DNA from: 0-14-0-20-45-22 sp041645495
GTDB taxonomy: Bacteria; Fidelibacterota; UBA2242
Reading direction: 5' to 3'
Assembly: GCA_041645495.1 (NCBI GenBank)
Contig: JBAZPZ010000026.1
Location: 1-23,485 of the forward strand
DNA: 23,485 nucleotides
This document shows positions 23,101 through 23,485 of this stretch, in pieces. Under the pieces are notes generated by a model, which made no database searches, had not been told where the DNA came from, and saw only the letters and a list, made by a program, of their open reading frames with translations. The position numbers were made by a program, and so were the translations under genes. Each line of letters opens with the position of its first letter. Position 1 is the first letter of the stretch.

Positions 23101-23485
23101 GAAGTAATATCCCCACTGATTCCCACGTTGGCACGGGCAATTTCCGTCCCGTTCAGATATGCGACGAATCCGTCATCATAATCGATATGAAGAATCATTC
23201 CCTGTACCGAATTAGCGTCAACCGTAAAAATTTTGCGCATAAATATGGAAACAGGTGGTGCGGTGAACGGATCGGCCGGTCCGACATCCGTAGCATCATC
23301 GTCACCGAATCCGAAACCACTCGGTCCTGTCAACCAGGCGGAATCATCAAAATCCGTGGTTCGCCAAGTGGCCGGCGGTTCCGAATAACCCAAAAAATAT
23401 CTCCAATCATCGCCCCAATTAACAATCGTTTCGAGATGAATTACCCGGTCGGTTCTATTTTTATCAGAAGCAAAAAGTAACAGAT
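20154..23485 (-). CDS. Giant secreted CotH-kinase/lamin-tail protein with type IX sorting domain, N-terminus beyond window
   Basis: About 1,110 residues are visible and the frame stays open to the window end (RVIHLETIVNWGDDWRYFLG precedes the TTG at 23391-23393), so the true start is outside. Domains in order: a jelly-roll/galactose-binding-like segment (WRTTDFDDSAW, GFGFGDDD); a lamin-tail-like domain (VIFDFRGVLVDSITFG, GRKPDGGNQW); a chitobiase C-terminal/FN3-like module (FFTRDGSTPT); a CotH kinase-like domain with WSRLYPQKSLAIFARGRYG (about 22160-22192), NGQNWGIYNIREKINEHY and the metal-binding LYDTDYGF (Asp codons 21603-21605 and 21597-21599); an InlB/Listeria-Bacteroides-type repeat (GYRFAGWTG); a second lamin-tail domain (VVINEINYKS, WIELYNPGE); and a sorting tail (NQNYPNPFNAST). 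CotH proteins are atypical protein kinases or surface proteins; activity here is not proven. Codons look AT-richer than in the metabolic genes to the left. Confidence 0.88.
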   Translation of the reverse strand, partial: LLLFASDKNRTDRVIHLETIVNWGDDWRYFLGYSEPPATWRTTDFDDSAWLTGPSGFGFGDDDATDVGPADPFTAPPVSIFMRKIFTVDANSVQGMILHIDYDDGFVAYLNGTEIARANVGISGDITSYDTFADVDHEAQIYSGGKPDEFRIDNFSSLLRDGENILAIQVHNSQQYSSDMTLIPFLTLEMNSVPINSRGVASILGLEIPHLHTNFKLSSSGEQIVIFDFRGVLVDSITFGAIPVDYSFGRKPDGGNQWLFFDDPTPGGPNGSTAYLGQVEAPQVSKAGGFYTGPIEILINSTAGAESFFTRDGSTPTMISNRYTAPISIDSTSILRVRSFSDGYLPSQVITQTYLIGTDFTLPVVSLTTDPGNFFDPDTGIYVFGQNADTVNYPYWGSNFWEDWERPVHVEFFEPDGNGGFALDAGVQIFGSWSRLYPQKSLAIFARGRYGTDAIDYPVFPDLPIDSYQALVLRNSGQDWGHAHFRDMMIHDLVAKATDLDVQAGRPAIVLLNGQNWGIYNIREKINEHYIASHYNVDSDDIDMIAEDDEVLYGDRLHYQALMDFVNTNDLSDSMNYATIQTMMDVDNFLNYIAVEIFIGNSDWPWNNVKIWRPRTDTGRWRWILYDTDYGFHCGHYTAATNTFLEMDNEENDTALLFSKLMENKDCEIDFITRFADLLNTIFHPYYLTQEINRWRNLLSHDMPYHIQRWQRSFSGPWWLGKSIDSMDEWDANIQVALEFGMERGGYVRQHINDEFGPTNSQTVTISLNVIPACAGKIKINTISPYDYPWSGKYFSQVPIRLSAIPERGYRFAGWTGIEGDSTSVRINCIDGQQITALFEADSTSSVTVVINEINYKSESSFDPGDWIELYNPGETSLDLSGWVFQDSEDDHAFELPSQTILPPDGYCVICNDTVAFRMLFPSVRNIVGNVDFGLSSAGELIRLYDDSGILVDSVRYRSDLPWPTESNGGGATLALIDPLLNNALPENWAASEPYGTPGAENNETDVEKSSDLSEIPTTFSLNQNYPNPFNASTMISFTLPIDCFVEIAVFDLKGKDMIQLVKREMPVGYHRIEWSGTDKWGNLVSSGLYLYVLKAGNYRECRKMVLLR

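Noticed and set aside
1..23485. CRISPR array, rRNA operon or intact transposon
   Set aside because: No regularly spaced direct repeats of CRISPR length, no rRNA-like sequence and no transposase motif were seen on either strand.

Overview
The window reads as chromosomal DNA of a free-living Gram-negative bacterium of the FCB superphylum in the broad sense (Bacteroidota/Ignavibacteria/Calditrichota/KSB1/Marinimicrobia-like). Two proteins end in a type IX secretion (Por) sorting domain with the NQNYPNPFN signature. A serine-palmitoyltransferase-like enzyme, a Bacteroidetes-style Ig-like lipoprotein and a small protein resembling a Bacteroidetes family point the same way. The species cannot be named from the sequence. 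Most genes have strong AGGAGG-type ribosome sites.

Layout. (1) 1-6514, minus strand: the broken or frameshifted 5' end of a membrane-anchored gene; a small secreted protein with a BsuPI-like fold and a sorting tail; a POT-family peptide/proton symporter; a secreted serine hydrolase of class A beta-lactamase fold; and a K+-dependent membrane pyrophosphatase. (2) 6819-9260, plus strand: a secreted GH31 glucosidase. (3) 9261-9348: a convergent gap carrying two different 7-bp tandem repeats. (4) 9349-13207, minus strand: a two-gene operon of exported peptidases, M14 metallocarboxypeptidase then S9 prolyl-oligopeptidase type. (5) 13394-18474, plus strand: a tight five-gene run of alpha-oxoamine synthase, Ig-like lipoprotein, DapF, mannose-1-phosphate guanylyltransferase and a small conserved protein. 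(6) 18487-19515, minus strand: a predicted heavy-metal/manganese exporter. (7) 19664-23485: tRNA-Phe(GAA), a decayed tyrosine integrase whose reading frame runs into the 3' part of the tRNA gene, and a giant CotH-kinase/lamin-tail surface protein cut by the window edge.

How the genes work together. The left half and the peptidase operon suit a protein and oligosaccharide scavenger: extracellular or periplasmic peptidases and a glucosidase release peptides and sugars, the POT symporter imports peptides, and the pyrophosphatase recovers biosynthetic PPi energy as an ion gradient. The five-gene run looks devoted to the cell envelope: a sphingoid-base type condensation, meso-diaminopimelate for peptidoglycan, GDP-mannose for glycans and an outer lipoprotein. 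The right end is an accessory region with the scar of a tRNA-targeted integrative element.

I see no CRISPR array, no intact transposase, no rRNA and no clear undescribed defence system. The most unusual items are the integrase/tRNA overlap, the heptamer repeats, the envelope operon with its uncharacterised last gene, and the large CotH protein.
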